A DNA stretch of 64,000 nt from an uncultured Thiodictyon sp. Lineage in GTDB: Bacteria; Pseudomonadota; Gammaproteobacteria; Chromatiales; Chromatiaceae. The position numbers were made by a program, and so were the translations under genes. The notes under the pieces were generated by a model. That model saw nothing but the letters and a program-made list of their open reading frames with translations, did not search any database and was not told where the DNA came from. Shown here piece after piece: positions 48,481 through 56,555 of the stretch; position 1 is the first letter of the stretch, and each line of letters opens with the position of its first letter. The DNA is taken from NCBI RefSeq assembly GCF_903946935.1, contig NZ_CAJAXH010000120.1, positions 1-64,000 of the forward strand, written 5' to 3'.

Positions 48481-48653
48481 AAGAGTGCGAGACCGACTTA
48501 CCCGGAACCGGATCGAAGCCTGCGCGATGGGCAGGTTTTCTTGATCATTGTGCTACCTCCCGCCTTGGATGCACATGATCAGTGAGCGGCTTGCCGCATG
48601 AACCTGGATTCTGCCGCGCTTTATCCAGGATACAACTGTATTGGAGGATAGCC

Positions 48654-49263
48654 ATGCAACTTAATGACAACACATCTCACCCATCAGCCTTTATTAGCTC
48701 GACGTTTCTCGACCTCGAAAAAGAACGGCGCGCAGTTGACCAAACACTTGCGCATGCCGGAGTATACGATAAGCGTAACCGAATGGGAATACAAAAAAGC
48801 CTTGAGCTATGGCAAGAGCATACAAGTCTATTTCAAAAAAACTTCGAACCACCCGAACCAGCCGCCGCTCGACCAACATGGGCATATCGTTCCAGAGGGC
48901 GAGACCCAAGCCGCTCACTTGAAACGATTCAGGGACACCCTGGAGCGCAGCCATTCACCGAGATATTTTGACTCAACCGAAGAACTTGCGGAACTCGTGA
49001 AAGGAAGCTTGATTCAAGTGTACCGAGAAGGTGTTCGCCACCACCTCAGAGATGTGCAAACATTGAAGGAGAAGCTCGCTGCAATGGAAAAGGTTGTGTC
49101 GGAACTCAAGGCCACATCAACTTATTTCACTGGGTCACAAACTACCCCACGGGGACTCACAATGGCAAGGCCTTCGACAAGTTTGGAAATTTCTCCGTTC
49201 AGATTACCAATTGACGGGCTCCGACCGGTAGCGCCTCCGCCACCTTCCTCGAAAAAGCCTTAA
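48654..49263 (+). pseudogene. Broken DUF4062 domain gene (internal deletion with frameshift)
   Basis: ATG 48654, with a GGAGG ribosome site, opens a DUF4062 start: SAFISSTFLDLEKERRAVDQTL. After AHAGV (about 48770) the frame runs out of family sequence, while the next frame continues with ISVTEWEYKKALSYGKSIQVYF, which belongs roughly 45-50 residues further on in intact proteins. So a deletion that also shifted the frame lies near 48770-48780. The rest, in the second frame, holds the later family region, a coiled coil (LKEKLAAMEKVVSELKA) and a Pro-rich end. Intact relatives are often defence- or STAND-associated. Sequencing error cannot explain the missing middle. Confidence 0.65.
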
Positions 49264-49280
49264 ATTAATGATTCCGGCTC

Positions 49281-49499
49281 ATGGCCAAACCGAATCGAAA
49301 GCTGACTACCGCCGAGAAGACGGCGAAGAAGCGAAGAAATGAGCAATATATGGTGGTGTTTCTGAACGGAAAACAAAAAAAGGTACGCCGGCCGCTGATC
49401 ATTGACGGCTTGCCGGAGGAAGAATTTGTTCTCCGCAACGCCGACCCCATCTGGCTGCATCAGAACGGAATGTGGGAGTCTATAGACAGTGGGGCCTGA
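49281..49499 (+). CDS. Small basic protein, unknown
   Basis: The 72 aa are very basic at the N terminus (KPNRKLTTAEKTAKKRRNEQ), then MVVFLNGKQKKVRRPLIIDGLPEEEF and a Trp-rich end. I do not recognise a family. It lies inside the inverted-repeat pair, 17 bases after the DUF4062 pseudogene, and could be its former operon partner. ATG 49281. Confidence 0.5.
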   Translation: MAKPNRKLTTAEKTAKKRRNEQYMVVFLNGKQKKVRRPLIIDGLPEEEFVLRNADPIWLHQNGMWESIDSGA

Positions 49500-49541
49500 T
49501 GCCGGAGACAAGTCAGCCTCCATCGGCATTCTGGCCGCTTG

Positions 49542-49594
49542 CACTCCCGGCGCAGAGCGCCTGACACATGCGTGACACCGCAAAGCGCTGTCAC
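49542..49594 (+). repeat. 53-bp inverted repeat, right copy
   Basis: Partner of 48403-48455 in inverted orientation (48 of 53 identical). It also folds into a hairpin (GTGACACCGC with GCGCTGTCAC, one mismatch, 49572-49594). The pair encloses the DUF4062 pseudogene and the small basic protein. Confidence 0.7.
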
Positions 49595-49690
49595 GAGCCC
49601 GGTGGGTTTGGCAATGTCGGGATGAAGGTCGAGACCTTGTCTTAGACACTACACCCATCTTGGTTTAATGAAACAACTGGAGACCTCGTC

Positions 49691-50185
49691 ATGATCTGGA
49701 CCATCAAGATTACTTTGCTTGGAGGTGCGTACGCAACATCGCAGTGGGTCCGGGTCTTCGAGATGGACGCTGCCACGGACCAGGAGAGCCTACACTATCT
49801 GATTCAGCGCACCATCGGTTTCGATGACGATCATCTCTATGACTTTTTTGTCGCCAGAACACCGCGTAGCCGGGGCCTGATAGGGCTCGACGGCGAGGGC
49901 GACGCGTTTTGCGAAAAAACGCTGGCCGGGTTGTTTCCGCTGCCGAAAGACAGGAAGCTCTTCTACTACTTCGACTACGGCGATTCTTGGGTCTTTCAGG
50001 TAGCGCGAACACGCAAGGCACCCTTCAATCCGCGCCCCGGCACCCACTACCCACACCTGATTGAGAAGATCGGGGAGAACCCCGACCAGTACGGAAAGTG
50101 CCAGGAGGATTGTGAAGAGGATGAGGATGAGGATAAGGATGCGGGTGACGGGGAGTCCACAGGCGCACCCGATAGCACGACCTGA
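49691..50185 (+). CDS. PRiA4_ORF3-like protein (IS1096 TnpR / pRiA4b ORF-3 family)
   Basis: The 164 aa carry the family start IWTIKITLLG, SQWVRVFEMDAATDQESLHYLI and the central FYYFDYGDSWVFQVA. The tail is strongly acidic (EDCEEDEDEDKD). These proteins occur on plasmids, insertion elements and in mobile regions and have no proven function. ATG 49691. Its presence supports the accessory nature of this stretch. Confidence 0.8.
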   Translation: MIWTIKITLLGGAYATSQWVRVFEMDAATDQESLHYLIQRTIGFDDDHLYDFFVARTPRSRGLIGLDGEGDAFCEKTLAGLFPLPKDRKLFYYFDYGDSWVFQVARTRKAPFNPRPGTHYPHLIEKIGENPDQYGKCQEDCEEDEDEDKDAGDGESTGAPDSTT

Positions 50186-50480
50186 CGCACCCGCGGCCCC
50201 GGCCCAAGCTCGAGCCGGGCTGCGAACGCTTGCGCTGCCGCATCGTCCCGGCCACTCCGGGACCAGGATCACCGCGTCGGCGCCCATCTGAGTGCGGGGC
50301 AGGACAGACCGGCTTGGAGCGGGTCGGCCAGGGTCCGGGCAGGCGACCGCCGGAAGACGGAGGTTGAAAAATCGTTGCGGGCGGTTACCTATTCCTGCGG
50401 CAGCGGTCGTCTCGACGCAACTGCATCGATGTTGGCGGCTGGGGCCTTCCGTGCTTTCAATCCATAGCGGAGACACGTCG
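50186..50480. other. Intergenic stretch without recognisable gene
   Basis: GC-rich with a few short palindromes (for example around 50199-50220). I see no gene, promoter pair or terminator. It could be decayed coding sequence. Confidence 0.35.
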
Positions 50481-50984
50481 ATGTTAGAGCAAGTCATCAT
50501 TCCGGGGACGCCTTCCTGGTTGCCGACCAGCGGGGCTGGCGTGGTTGGCGGCGGCGTTCTGTGTTCGAATGGCATCGTCAACGGGATCTATCAGGGCAGC
50601 CACAAATACGTGCCGTTCGTGCTGAATGGTATCAATTGGGTTGCACCAAATGGCGAGGATGTCATCAGCTACCCGTTTACCGGCTGTATCATGGCCGTTT
50701 TCACCTATGGTGGGATCAGGCGGGTCTGTCATGTATCGACCGGCGCGGGTCAGGATTGCAAGGCGCAATGGGAACAAATCAAGTCGCAATCCACGAACGT
50801 CTTTGAGTTCAAACCGTCGGACTTCATCGATAGCGGCGGCAGCGCGATGCTAGGTTGTTATGGATTGATCACCGCCGACCTGCAGACGTACGCGATAACG
50901 GTCGTGAGCGGGGGTGTCGCGGTCGGCGGACTCTCGCCAAGCCCCAAGATTGCAAGCGTCGTCAGAGCCCGCCTCTTGCGCTGA
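50481..50984 (+). CDS. Hypothetical protein, unknown
   Basis: The 167 aa start MLEQVIIPGTPSWLP, rich in Gly, Val and Ile. No signal peptide or clear membrane span is seen; the composition suggests an all-beta protein. Three Cys are in the first two thirds (LCSNG, TGCIM, RVCHVS) and two follow (DCKAQW, LGCYG). ATG 50481 has GGAG eight bases upstream, which favours a real gene; the frame is open back to 50292. I do not recognise a family. It lies directly before the EAL remnant. Confidence 0.5.
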   Translation: MLEQVIIPGTPSWLPTSGAGVVGGGVLCSNGIVNGIYQGSHKYVPFVLNGINWVAPNGEDVISYPFTGCIMAVFTYGGIRRVCHVSTGAGQDCKAQWEQIKSQSTNVFEFKPSDFIDSGGSAMLGCYGLITADLQTYAITVVSGGVAVGGLSPSPKIASVVRARLLR

Positions 50985-51059
50985 ATGTTTGTTCGCTGAC
51001 GCATCTTGCCATGATCGACCGCCCCCCCGACCCGGACAACAAACTCGTCGCCTATCTCG

Positions 51060-51188
51060 GAGCGGATTCACCCTGAGAATCAGGAAACGGTCTCGCGGGT
51101 CTGGAATTGCGGCACCGATTTCGTTCAAGGCAATTACATCCAGGTCCCCAGCGAGGAGATCAGCGCATCGGCCCATGACGCGAGCTGA
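51060..51188 (+). pseudogene. C-terminal remnant of an EAL-domain gene
   Basis: One frame (stop TGA 51186-51188) reads PENQETVSRVWNCGTDF followed by VQGNYIQVPSEEI, which matches the closing helix-strand of EAL domains where VQGxYxQ is typical. No start or upstream EAL sequence is present; the frame before about 51060 is unrelated. It is a leftover from a deletion in this block. Confidence 0.6.
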
Positions 51189-51278
51189 CGTCGACACCCC
51201 ATGCTCGTAACTTATTCCGCCTACTCTTGTGCCCCTGATCAAGCCCCGCAGGGGCGCGACATAGGGTGGAATGGGGTA

Positions 51279-51497
51279 CTAGACCGGGCCGTCATCCGAA
51301 CGCGCTGCGGGCGTTGGACTTTGCCGTTCCCGTTCGCCTTCGCGGCGCGGTTCGGCCTCGTCCTCATCCATGAGGATACGCCGCCCGTCGCCCTCCAGGT
51401 CGTCGAACTGGCCGCTACGGGCGGCCCAGAACAGCACGGCAACCGCGGCCAGGCCGAGGATGATCATGCCTGGAATCAAGCCGTAGATGACTTCCAT
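51279..51497 (-). CDS. ccoS: cbb3-type cytochrome oxidase assembly protein CcoS
   Basis: The 72 aa have one N-terminal membrane segment (IYGLIPGMIILGLAAVAVLFWA), then the family motif SGQFDDLEGDGRRILMDED. CcoS is needed for cofactor insertion into the oxidase. ATG 51497 with GGGAG upstream gives the family start MEVIYGLIP. It is the last gene of the ccoGHIS group, 29 bases after ccoI. Confidence 0.92.
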   Translation of the reverse strand: MEVIYGLIPGMIILGLAAVAVLFWAARSGQFDDLEGDGRRILMDEDEAEPRREGERERQSPTPAARSDDGPV

Positions 51498-51526
51498 CTG
51501 GAGTCTCCCATGTGGAATCGCTGAGG

Positions 51527-54055
51527 TCAAAGGCGGCCCTTGAACAGGCCGCGGATACGCGCCGAATTACCGATGACCGCGAGCGAACTCAGCGGCATGG
51601 CGATGGCGGCGATGAGTGGGGTGAGTACGGCGGCCATCGCCAGCGGGACCATGATCAAGTTATAGACGATGGAAATACCGATGTTCTGGCGGATGGTGCG
51701 CAGCGTGCGCCGGGAGAGTTCCGCGGCCTCCGCCACCCGCTCCAGGTCATTGGACATGAGCACGATGTCGGCACTGGCAATGGAGACATCGGTGCCGCTG
51801 CCCATGGCAATGCCGACCGCGGCGCGCACCAGGGCCGGGGCATCGTTGACCCCGTCGCCGACCATAGCAACCCGCCCGCCGCCCCGCTGTAGTTCAGCGA
51901 TCGCCCGCTCCTTGGCCTCCGGCAGGACGTCGGCGATCACCTCGACATCGCCCAGGGCGGCAGCGACCCGCTCGGCCGCGGCGCGCCGGTCGCCGGTCAG
52001 CAGGGTGACGCGGATACCCTCGGCACGCATCCGCCCGACGACCGCGGCCGCACCCGGGCGCAGGCGATCCTCCGTGGCCAGGACCAGGGGCGGCAGTCCG
52101 GCGACCGCGCAATGGATCAGACTGCCGTCCGGTTGCCCCGCGGGCTCTGCGGGTGGTACGCCGTTGCGCAGCAGCCAGTCGGCGCTACCGACCATCACCG
52201 TGGCACCATCCACCTGGCCGCGGATCCCCAGACCGGGGACCAGCTCGACCGACTCCACCCGGGCGCCCGCGGTCGGAATCCCCAGCCGTTCGCAGAGTGC
52301 CAGCACCGCCGCCGCCGCCGGGTGTTCCGAGCGCCGCTCCAGCGCGCCGATCAGGCGCAACTGCGCGCGTGCGTCCGCGCCGAAGACCGGCGATTCGGCC
52401 GCCAGCCGCTGCCAGGGTGCGGCGCCGCTGCGCCACGCGGTCACCTCCGGCCGCCCGGTGGTGAGTGTGCCGGTCTTGTCGAAGACGAAATGCTCGATGG
52501 ATGACAGTTGCTCGAGCACGGCCCCGTTCTTGATGAGGATGCCACGGGAGGCGCCCAGCCCAGCGGCGACTGCCACCGCCATCGGGGTCGCCATGCCGAA
52601 GGCGCAGGGACAGGTGACGATCAGTACCGCGGTGCCGGCCAGGATGGCGGTCTGGAGGTCGACCCGAACCCAAACGATGAAGGTCAGTGCCGCGAGCCCC
52701 AGGGTGACTGCCACAAACCAGGGGACGATGCGGTCGGCCAGGCGCTGGATCGGGGCGTGGCTCGCCTGGGCGTCCTCCACCAATCGGATGATGCGCCCCA
52801 GGGCGGTGTCACGCAGGGTGGCGGTGGCGCGCACGATGAGCACCCCGGCACCGTTGATGGTCCCGGCACAGACGCCCTCCCCCACCTCTTTCAACACGGG
52901 CAGGGACTCGCCGGTCAGCATCGACTCATCCAACTCGCTTGCCCCCTCCAACACGGTGCCATCCACCGGCACCCGCTCGCCCGCGCGCACCAGGAGGCGT
53001 TCGCCCGGGGCAATGGAGCGGATCGGCACCACCGACTCGGTGTCGTCGCGCAACACGGTGGCGACCTTGGGCTGGAGGTCGAGCAGGCGCGCCGTGGCGG
53101 TGACGGCCTCGCGCCTGGACAGGCCCTCAAGGAAACGCCCGAGCAGGATCACGAACAGAAAGTTGACGACGGTATCCCAATAGACCTCGCCCGCGCGGGT
53201 GCCGCTCACCGTGACATAGAGCGAATACAGATAGGTGATGGAGGCGCCGATGGCAATCGGCAGGTCCATGCTCAGGTGCCCGGTGCGCAGGCCGTTCCAG
53301 GCGGCCTTGTAGAAGGGATAGCCGCAGTAGATCAGGGTCGGTGTGGCCAGCAGACAGCCGGTCCACTGGAAGAGCCCGCGAAACTCGCCCTGGTCCGCCC
53401 CGCTGTAGAGTGCAATGGAGATCCACAGCAGGTTCATCATGGCAAACCCGGCCCAGGCCAGGCGGTAGAGCTGGGCGCGCCCGGCCCGGCGCATGGCGCC
53501 CTCGGCGGAGTCCGGGTCGAATGGGACGGCGGCATAGCCCAGGTCGCCGAGCCGCCGCAGGATGCCCGAGAGCGCCAGCCGGCCATTGTCCCAGCGTACC
53601 CGCAGCCGCCGCCCGGTGAGGTTGACCCGCGCCTCGGCCACCCCCGGCAGGGTCTTGAGCCCGGTTTCGATCAGCCAGACACAGGCGGCGCAGTGGATAC
53701 CCTCCACCAACAGGTTGATCTCGCGCTCCGCCCCCGTGGTGTCGACGAACTCCTCTTGCACCGCATCCAGGTCATAGAACGACAGGTTTTTCGGTAACTC
53801 TGGCGGCGGCCCCAGCGGCTCACCCTCCTGGGTGCGACGGTAGAAGCCGTCCAGACCGGCCGCGTGGATCGCCTCGCACACCGCCCGGCAGCCGGTACAG
53901 CAAAAGGCCCTTTGGTCCCCGCGGATGACGGCGCAGACCTCCGCCCCAGGTGGCAGCGGCAGGCCGCAGTGAAAACAGCCAGGCGCGGGCGGGCTCACCT
54001 GGGCCTGGCGGTCAGGGACGCGCGACCTGGATGCGTTCGCCGGTGGTGACCTCAT
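51527..54055 (-). CDS. ccoI: Copper-translocating P-type ATPase CcoI
   Basis: Exports copper for the CuB site of cbb3 oxidase. The 842 aa open with an N-terminal Cys-rich metal-binding region (CFHCGLPLPPG, CCTGCRAVC) and an HMA domain (GIHCAACVWLIE). The CPC membrane motif follows in VTCPCAFGMATP, then the phosphorylation motif DKTGTLTTG, and GDGVNDAPAL. The extra N-terminal domain is typical of CcoI/FixI. ATG 54055 overlaps ccoH by 44 bp; GTG 53998 is an alternative after the ccoH stop. Confidence 0.92.
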   Translation of the reverse strand: MRSPPANASRSRVPDRQAQVSPPAPGCFHCGLPLPPGAEVCAVIRGDQRAFCCTGCRAVCEAIHAAGLDGFYRRTQEGEPLGPPPELPKNLSFYDLDAVQEEFVDTTGAEREINLLVEGIHCAACVWLIETGLKTLPGVAEARVNLTGRRLRVRWDNGRLALSGILRRLGDLGYAAVPFDPDSAEGAMRRAGRAQLYRLAWAGFAMMNLLWISIALYSGADQGEFRGLFQWTGCLLATPTLIYCGYPFYKAAWNGLRTGHLSMDLPIAIGASITYLYSLYVTVSGTRAGEVYWDTVVNFLFVILLGRFLEGLSRREAVTATARLLDLQPKVATVLRDDTESVVPIRSIAPGERLLVRAGERVPVDGTVLEGASELDESMLTGESLPVLKEVGEGVCAGTINGAGVLIVRATATLRDTALGRIIRLVEDAQASHAPIQRLADRIVPWFVAVTLGLAALTFIVWVRVDLQTAILAGTAVLIVTCPCAFGMATPMAVAVAAGLGASRGILIKNGAVLEQLSSIEHFVFDKTGTLTTGRPEVTAWRSGAAPWQRLAAESPVFGADARAQLRLIGALERRSEHPAAAAVLALCERLGIPTAGARVESVELVPGLGIRGQVDGATVMVGSADWLLRNGVPPAEPAGQPDGSLIHCAVAGLPPLVLATEDRLRPGAAAVVGRMRAEGIRVTLLTGDRRAAAERVAAALGDVEVIADVLPEAKERAIAELQRGGGRVAMVGDGVNDAPALVRAAVGIAMGSGTDVSIASADIVLMSNDLERVAEAAELSRRTLRTIRQNIGISIVYNLIMVPLAMAAVLTPLIAAIAMPLSSLAVIGNSARIRGLFKGRL

Positions 54056-54527
54056 CCCCGTCGTGGCGCACGGCGATCAGGGCGTCCCAGGCCCCGAACA
54101 GCGGGAAGGTCACCCGCACCGAGTAGCGTCCCGGACCCTCCACCACCATCGGCACCGAGAAGTCCGCCGATTTGTCGGATGGCCGATAGGCGAAGAAGTT
54201 CACCCGCTCCGGTGTCACCGGCTGCCCGGTCTTGTCCACCAGGGTGACCAGGATGGTCGCCGACTGCTTGGCCTTGATATCGTCAGGGATATCGATGCGC
54301 TGGGTCCAGCCCGGGGCCTTGGCGAGACGGGAGTTCAGGGTCTTCTCATAGCGCTGGCCGCGGTCGTAATAGTCGTCGGCGACCAGCCCCGGGTTGGTGG
54401 CGATGGCGAAATAGATGAAGGTCGCGTTGACCACCAGCACCGTCGCCACCAGGCCGACCCAGGCCAATACCCAGGGGTTGCGCCAGGGGGAGTTGAGGGT
54501 GTCACCGGTGGTGGCAGATGCTTGCAT
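54012..54527 (-). CDS. ccoH: FixH/CcoH family cbb3 assembly protein
   Basis: The 171 aa have one membrane segment (WVLAWVGLVATVLVVNATFIYFA) and a periplasmic domain with DDYYDRGQRYEKTL, the hallmark of the family, and a beta-rich end. CcoH stabilises early assembly of the oxidase and works with CcoI. ATG 54527 with AGGAG upstream is used; the frame is open further upstream without family sequence. Confidence 0.9.
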   Translation of the reverse strand: MQASATTGDTLNSPWRNPWVLAWVGLVATVLVVNATFIYFAIATNPGLVADDYYDRGQRYEKTLNSRLAKAPGWTQRIDIPDDIKAKQSATILVTLVDKTGQPVTPERVNFFAYRPSDKSADFSVPMVVEGPGRYSVRVTFPLFGAWDALIAVRHDGDEVTTGERIQVARP

Positions 54528-54550
54528 GGCGATGGATCTCCTGATGAATC

Positions 54551-55981
54551 CTAGCGTGGTGGGCCGACGAAGACGCTGGTACGCTCGGCGCGGATGACCT
54601 GACCATTGGGGCGAACCGTCTCGACACGAAACCGGATCGGCTCCTGCTCCCGCGTGAGGTTCGCCCGCGGGACCTTGATGAAGACCTCGGCCGGGGTGAC
54701 CCCACCGGGGGCGACGGCGATCGGTGCGTCGGCCCCGATCAGCTTGAGACCCGCGGGCCCGGTGACGTCGATCCGCACCGCGAGCGCCTCGGGCATCTTG
54801 TTCAAGAGCTTGAGGGTGTAGCGGTTCTGGACCGACCCGTCGCTCAAGGTCACGAAGAGCGGTGCCCGCTCGTGCAAGACCTTCAGATCCACCGCGTCCA
54901 GGGTGGACAGGCCGTAGAAGATACCGCCGAGGGCGGCCATCAGGATGCCGGAGTAGACCCACACCCGCGCGCGTTTGAAGAATGCCCGGGCGGGCTTGCC
55001 CTCGAACTCGTCGAGCGAGGCATAACGGACCAGGCCGCGCGGACGTCCAACCTTGTCCATCACCGAGTTACAGGCGTCGATGCACAGCGCACAGGTAATA
55101 CAACCCTCCTGTTGACCATGACGGATATCGATGCCGGTGGGGCAGACGGCCACGCACTGGTTGCAATCCACACAATCGCCGAGCGACAGCGGCGCGGCGG
55201 CCCCCTTTTGCAGCCGGCCGCGCGGCTCCCCGCGCCGCTCGTCATAGGTCGGCACCACGGTGGACTTGTCGAGCATCACACCTTGAATACGGGCATAGGG
55301 GCAGAGCCAAAAGCACACCTGTTCGCGCAGAAAGCCCGCCAAGCCGTAGGTACCGACGGTAAAGAGCGCGACCGTGAAATACAGGACGCTGTTCGCCTGC
55401 CCGGTAAAGAACTCGCCCCAGAGGTCCGGGGCCACCGTGAACCAGGAGACGAAGCTGAAGCCGGTCGCAAAGCCGATGATGAGCCACAGCAGGTGCTTGG
55501 TGGCCTTGATGCGCAGTTTGGCTAAGGTGAGTGGCGCCTGGTCGAGCTTGCGCCGCTGGGGCGGGGACCCCTCCAGCCGCTCCTCGATCCAGGTAAACAG
55601 ATCGGTCCAGACGGTCTGAAAGCAGAAGAATCCGCACCAGACGCGTCCCACGAGCGCGGTCGCCACCGCCAGCAGGATCGCGAAGAACAACAGCAGCAGC
55701 GACAACATCCAGAAGTCCTGGGGCAGGACGGTCACGCCGAACAGGTGGTACTGGCGATTCGGGATATCGAAGAGGACCGCCTGGCGGCCATCCCAGCGCA
55801 CATAGGGCCCCAGAAAGAAGACCAACCAGACCGAGGCGGTGAGCCACTTGATGGTGCGCCAGCGCCCAGGCAGACGCTTGGCATGGATGGTTTCGCCACC
55901 GGTGTTGACGTGCCAGTGGACGGCCTCGTCATAGAGTGCGTCCACCGTTGCCGGTGCCGCACTGGGTTTGCTCGTGTTCAC
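54551..55981 (-). CDS. ccoG: Cytochrome c oxidase accessory protein CcoG (FixG)
   Basis: Membrane iron-sulfur protein, reported to act as a copper reductase in oxidase assembly. The 476 aa have about five membrane segments, the FixG pattern CGFFCFQTVW and CPYARIQGVM, and two 4Fe-4S clusters (CVDCNQCVAVCPTGID, CITCALCIDACNSVMDK). A C-terminal Ig-like domain (about 355-476) completes it. Start GTG 55981 has GGGAG seven bases upstream. Confidence 0.92.
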   Translation of the reverse strand: MNTSKPSAAPATVDALYDEAVHWHVNTGGETIHAKRLPGRWRTIKWLTASVWLVFFLGPYVRWDGRQAVLFDIPNRQYHLFGVTVLPQDFWMLSLLLLFFAILLAVATALVGRVWCGFFCFQTVWTDLFTWIEERLEGSPPQRRKLDQAPLTLAKLRIKATKHLLWLIIGFATGFSFVSWFTVAPDLWGEFFTGQANSVLYFTVALFTVGTYGLAGFLREQVCFWLCPYARIQGVMLDKSTVVPTYDERRGEPRGRLQKGAAAPLSLGDCVDCNQCVAVCPTGIDIRHGQQEGCITCALCIDACNSVMDKVGRPRGLVRYASLDEFEGKPARAFFKRARVWVYSGILMAALGGIFYGLSTLDAVDLKVLHERAPLFVTLSDGSVQNRYTLKLLNKMPEALAVRIDVTGPAGLKLIGADAPIAVAPGGVTPAEVFIKVPRANLTREQEPIRFRVETVRPNGQVIRAERTSVFVGPPR

Positions 55982-56051
55982 GAACCATCTCCCATTGGGG
56001 GGGCCGCGCCGCCTGTTCGGTCGCACGGCCGATCACGGCACGACGGGCAAG

Positions 56052-56173
56052 CTAGCAGGCTGTCGGACTTAGTGATGCAACCGATTGAATGCAAAGAGTT
56101 TCCTCTTTTGCGCCAAAAAGTCGTTTTCCTGTTTAATCAATCGGTTACGCCATCAAGTCCGACAGGCTGCTAG
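56052..56173. repeat. MITE-like 122-bp palindromic element
   Basis: Terminal arms are near-perfect inverted repeats: CTAGCAGGCTGTCGGACTT (56052-56070) pairs with AAGTCCGACAGGCTGCTAG (56155-56173) with one mismatch, and AACCGATTGA (56079-56088) with TCAATCGGTT (56137-56146). The centre has no coding capacity. It lies between the two cco transcription units. Confidence 0.75.
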
Positions 56174-56243
56174 GCTCCAGCCGCCTCGCGCGCCATGCGT
56201 TTTGTCAATCACAATTGATTGATTCGACGAGGCTTCAGGCAAT

Positions 56244-56279
56244 AAAAAAGGGGGGATGCCCGCGGCTGGGCAACCCCCT
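56244..56279 (-). terminator. Rho-independent terminator of the ccoNOQP operon
   Basis: Read on the minus strand: AGGGGGTTGCCC stem, short loop, GGGCATCCCCCC, then TTTTTT. It ends transcription after the DUF3149-like gene. Confidence 0.85.
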
Positions 56280-56329
56280 ACCCGGCTGGATCATCACCCT
56301 TGACAGGCGATCTGTCCACACCGCAGACC

Positions 56330-56485
56330 CTAGGGCTGCTCGTCCTTGTGTGCCGCCGCGTCTTGTTTGATCAAGGCCGACACCTTAAAGGCCAGGAAGA
56401 CGACGATGGCGACTGCGATCGCCACCATCAAGATCGACATCCAGGCCACGGGGTCCCAGTTCATCAGGTTGGTCAGTACGTTCAA
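56330..56485 (-). CDS. DUF3149-like small membrane protein at the end of the cbb3 operon
   Basis: The 51 aa hold one membrane segment (ILMVAIAVAIVVFLAF) and a charged tail (KQDAAAHKDEQP). Composition and layout fit the DUF3149 family. The TTG start at 56485 has AGGA in front; an internal ATG at 56464 would give 44 aa. It lies 70 bases after ccoP and directly before the operon terminator, so it is co-expressed with the oxidase. A CcoM-like accessory role is possible but not proven. Confidence 0.62.
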   Translation of the reverse strand: MNVLTNLMNWDPVAWMSILMVAIAVAIVVFLAFKVSALIKQDAAAHKDEQP

Positions 56486-56555
56486 GGCGCTGTCCTCTCA
56501 TGGGCGGGGGACACACGGCGCCGCCGCCGTGCGTCTGGACTGTCTGGCGGGCGCG

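Larger units (their letters stand above)
48326..48653. other. Repeat-rich intergenic region after nrdA
   Basis: No gene. It holds two copies of a 20-base direct repeat (next entries), the left inverted-repeat copy at 48403-48455, and a TGATCAT...ATGATCA pair near 48541-48579. It marks the start of a small accessory block. Confidence 0.6.
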
